This document shows, in pieces, positions 61,901-64,000 of a stretch of DNA of 64,000 bases (positions are counted from its first letter, which is position 1; every line of letters begins with the position of its first letter). Origin of the DNA: Halichondria panicea. Lineage: Eukaryota; Porifera; Demospongiae; Suberitida; Halichondriidae. The DNA is taken from NCBI RefSeq assembly GCF_963675165.1, contig NC_087391.1, positions 4,018,646 through 4,082,645 on the forward strand, given 5' to 3'. A model generated the notes under the pieces. That model saw only the letters and a program-made list of their open reading frames with translations. It did no database searches and was not told where the DNA came from. Made by a program: the position numbers and the translations under genes.

Positions 61901-63457
61901 GACTCCAGCGTCACCAGCGCTCAGGCAGCATTCAAAAAGGTGGGTGCCATCACTCATTAATTATATACAATGTACTGTATAGCGTGAAATTTTCGAGGCA
62001 CTTAACTTTCGTGGAATATATTGCCTTTAAAAACATTTCGATAAAAAAATTTCGCGCTATACAGTATGTTAATGCACGTTGCATCCGCTGTTATCTATTT
62101 TCGTGAAACTGTTTTTGTGGAGGATTGCCAACTCTCGAAAACAGTGAAATTTCGCGCTACACGTATACGACATCGTGGTTTTTGTAGAGTTGAATGAGGA
62201 AAGAAAGGTTTTTTGTGTGATTAGTCTTATTTGATTGCATCCACTTTCAATGGGTGATGAATGTCAGTTGAATACATGTACAACTAATTATAATAGTTGA
62301 TAAAAAGATGTTGTCATTATTACCCGAGGCCGTGCCGCGGGCAGCGGGTATAGTAGTCGTTTGTTGTTTGTCTGTTTGTGACATCTGAGTCTAGTCTTGC
62401 TGCCATAGCACTGCGTTTTACAGCATGGATAGCCTCCACACAACTGCTAATAGTGGCAGATTTTGATGTTAAAGCTTCGTTGTCGAATAAAAACTAAGAA
62501 GCTTGAACTTGCACGTTGACTGCACGTTGGCTAACTAGCTACAGGCGACCTTTATTCAAGGTACATATGTACCGTACCGTATAGCGGGTACTTTTCGTGG
62601 GGTAAAATATTCGTTATTTTCGTGGGCAGGCTGACCTCCACGAAATTTTATCGTAGGCGTGGCTTATCTGAACGTAAGAATGCCGTGCAGCCACGAGACT
62701 AAATGAAATTTTTACTCACGAAAACTACCGTTTCTCGAGTTGATCGAATTTGTTACCCCACGAAACTTACCTGCTATACGGTATACATTTTTGCGGATTT
62801 AATTTCGAGGATGGAAGTTCAGGTCGGAAGTAAACCAATTCTCGAAAACTTTGAAAATTTAGTGCCTCGAAAATAACTAGCAATACGGTAGTAGGTATTA
62901 GGTATATTTACAGCTGAAATGATCCTGTACCAAGAACAATCACTGAAGCAGAAAGCTAGAACTATGATCGTGGTTGTTGCTTCTTTGCTTATCCTAGCAT
63001 CAGAACATACCACCAGGCTTCTTTGCTGTGATCCTAGTCATCAGAACATACCACCAGGCTTCTTGCTGTGATCCTAGTGCACAATGCTTGTCTCACGCAC
63101 TAATAAACTTTATTCAGTCTGGTTTACTTTTATCGCTCCCGAGTTGCTGTGCTAGAGGTTTTCTATGTCGCCAGCCGTGTTTGCACTTTAGTGCTCTAGT
63201 TTAAAGTAGTTACTGTAAATTCAACAACTAACTTATTTTCTCTTCTTCCACTACAGCTGGCTGACCACCTGGAGAATCCACGTAACCGGCTCCCCAAGAG
63301 AATAAACACCCCGACAGAGGTGTACGCTCTTATGAACGAGTGCTGGAACTGCCGACCTTCAGAAAGACCATCGTTTAGTGAACTGTCTGTAAAAATGGAA
63401 AAACTGTTGGACTTAGCAATTGCGAAAGCGAGAAGAAAAGCTATTCAAAACTTTTAG
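52971..63457 (+). CDS. FERM-SH2-tyrosine kinase, JAK-like without pseudokinase domain
   Basis: Fifteen exons in phase, 976 residues: 52971-53105, 54073-54303, 56355-56479, 56940-57150, 57439-57531, 57774-57890, 58400-58538, 58786-59078, 59321-59426, 59659-60236, 60528-60717, 60912-61081, 61336-61508, 61771-61939, 63257-63457. A JAK-type FERM region (about 1-340), SH2 about 355-450 (NYLIRES with the phosphotyrosine-binding Arg), a Ser/Thr/Pro-rich linker of about 200 residues, then one kinase domain (about 665-960): [29 protein letters not shown] (D805), DFG (D824), activation loop KDYAYYIGQ with adjacent tyrosines as in JAKs, [18 protein letters not shown]. JAKs usually have a pseudokinase where the linker stands. 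Probably a cytoplasmic kinase linked to membrane receptors through FERM/SH2. Exon 1 has a weak donor (GTTAGG), so the 5' end is less certain. Polyadenylation signal near 63735. Confidence 0.9.
61973..62067. mobile_element. Short foldback related to the TACCGTATAGCG family
   Basis: TACTGTATAGCGTGAAATTT at the left pairs with AAATTTCGCGCTATACAGTA at the right, giving about 95 bases in total. A further half-element (ACTGTTTTTGTGGAGG...ACAGTGAAATTTCGCGCTAC) follows at about 62108-62165. In the last intron of the JAK-like gene. Confidence 0.7.
62575..62783. mobile_element. 209-base foldback MITE (TACCGTATAGCG family)
   Basis: Full copy with ends TACCGTATAGCGGGTACTTT and CTGCTATACGGTA. The interior matches the copy at 22233-22452 in opposite orientation. 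In the last intron of the JAK-like gene. Confidence 0.8.
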
Positions 63458-63910
63458 TATATATTTTGTTATCATTCTGTGTTTGTTCATGTTTGTCACT
63501 TACATGTGTATGTCAACTCGAGAAAAGTGTCATTTTCATATAACTTTTCCCCACCTTTTCTGTCATGTAGCGAGTATATACAATGTCCTCCTTTTTTCTG
63601 TGACAAACCTTTGCTCAAGATTTGATGCTCATGGCTGCATATCTTTTTATCACATTATATTTTTGTTCTAGCTTCCATTATATAATTGTATGGTTAAAAA
63701 ATCAACGTCACATGCCGTCAGTGTGTATTGCATTAAATAAACCGTAACCGTAAACTGTCTAACTTAATTGTAAAAACATGCTTTTGACAATTTTAACATT
63801 CAGTGTGCAGCTTTCAAAGGAATATTGAATCAGTATATTATAGCCAATTGGCTTTGTAGGTAATATGTTGTTCTGCATTCAATATAATACACACATTCAG
63901 TACATTGCAG
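63458..63910. other. 3' region of the JAK-like gene
   Basis: AT-rich 3' UTR-like sequence with a polyadenylation signal (AATAAA near 63735). No further gene on the plus strand. Confidence 0.6.
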
Positions 63911-64000
63911 TCAAGAAAGAGTCTTGCGGCGACTGGCATCGGGGAGGATGGGGGTGGCTTCATCATTGGTAGCACGCCCGACTTCATTGCAGCAAATGAA
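63911..64000 (-). CDS. Possible C-terminal exon of a minus-strand gene
   Basis: The last 90 bases are open on the minus strand to a TGA at 63913-63911, reading NEVGRATNDEATPILPDASR then RKTLS. The sequence is much less AT-rich than its surroundings and looks like a coding C-terminus convergent with the JAK-like gene. Nothing identifies the family; the rest lies beyond the window. Confidence 0.4.
   Translation of the reverse strand, partial: FICCNEVGRATNDEATPILPDASRRKTLS

Overview
The window looks like nuclear DNA of an early-branching animal, most likely a demosponge such as Amphimedon queenslandica. This is inferred from AT-rich sequence, compact GT-AG genes, many short foldback elements, unmistakable animal genes (BAZ1A/ACF1 with a WAC domain, TBP, PSMA3, a JAK-like kinase) and death-fold proteins. 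No database search was possible. Exon structures were built by hand from splice signals, phase and family knowledge.

1-17.0 kb is a tandem array with a period near 7.8 kb, slightly more than two units. Each unit carries, on the minus strand, two intronless genes (called A and B here) encoding RING finger, TRAF-type zinc fingers, coiled coil and a tyrosine-kinase-like domain that has lost catalytic residues, plus exons of a death-domain gene. A is seen three times (edge-truncated, frameshifted, intact) and B twice (both intact).

17.0-26.95 kb holds a four-helix MARVEL-like membrane protein gene (minus), proteasome alpha-3 (minus, 9 exons) with a PPxY membrane-protein exon on the opposite strand inside one intron, a two-exon 65-codon serine palmitoyltransferase small subunit gene transcribed divergently from psma3, and an intronless TULIP/Der p 7-like gene with a TATA box. 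27-30 kb is gene-poor and rich in repeats.

30.0-37.7 kb holds a tandem pair of plus-strand genes. Both encode a CARD-like N-terminus and a Death domain. The second also carries a subtilisin-like (S8) domain lacking the catalytic Asp and His. The first has lost that exon but keeps a scar of its 3' end downstream.

37.9-52.6 kb holds TBP (minus, 7 exons) and BAZ1A/ACF1 (plus, 10 exons, 1583 aa) arranged head to head. A 4 kb BAZ1A intron holds a Crypton/DUF3504-like open frame and several foldback elements. 52.97-63.46 kb holds a 15-exon plus-strand gene for a FERM-SH2-tyrosine kinase resembling JAK but with only one kinase domain. The last 90 bases may be the 3' end of a minus-strand gene.

RING/TRAF-pseudokinase, Death, CARD-Death, Death-pseudoprotease and JAK-like proteins lie together in 64 kb. 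This suggests a neighbourhood rich in innate-immunity or cell-death signalling genes. That link is inference from architecture only.
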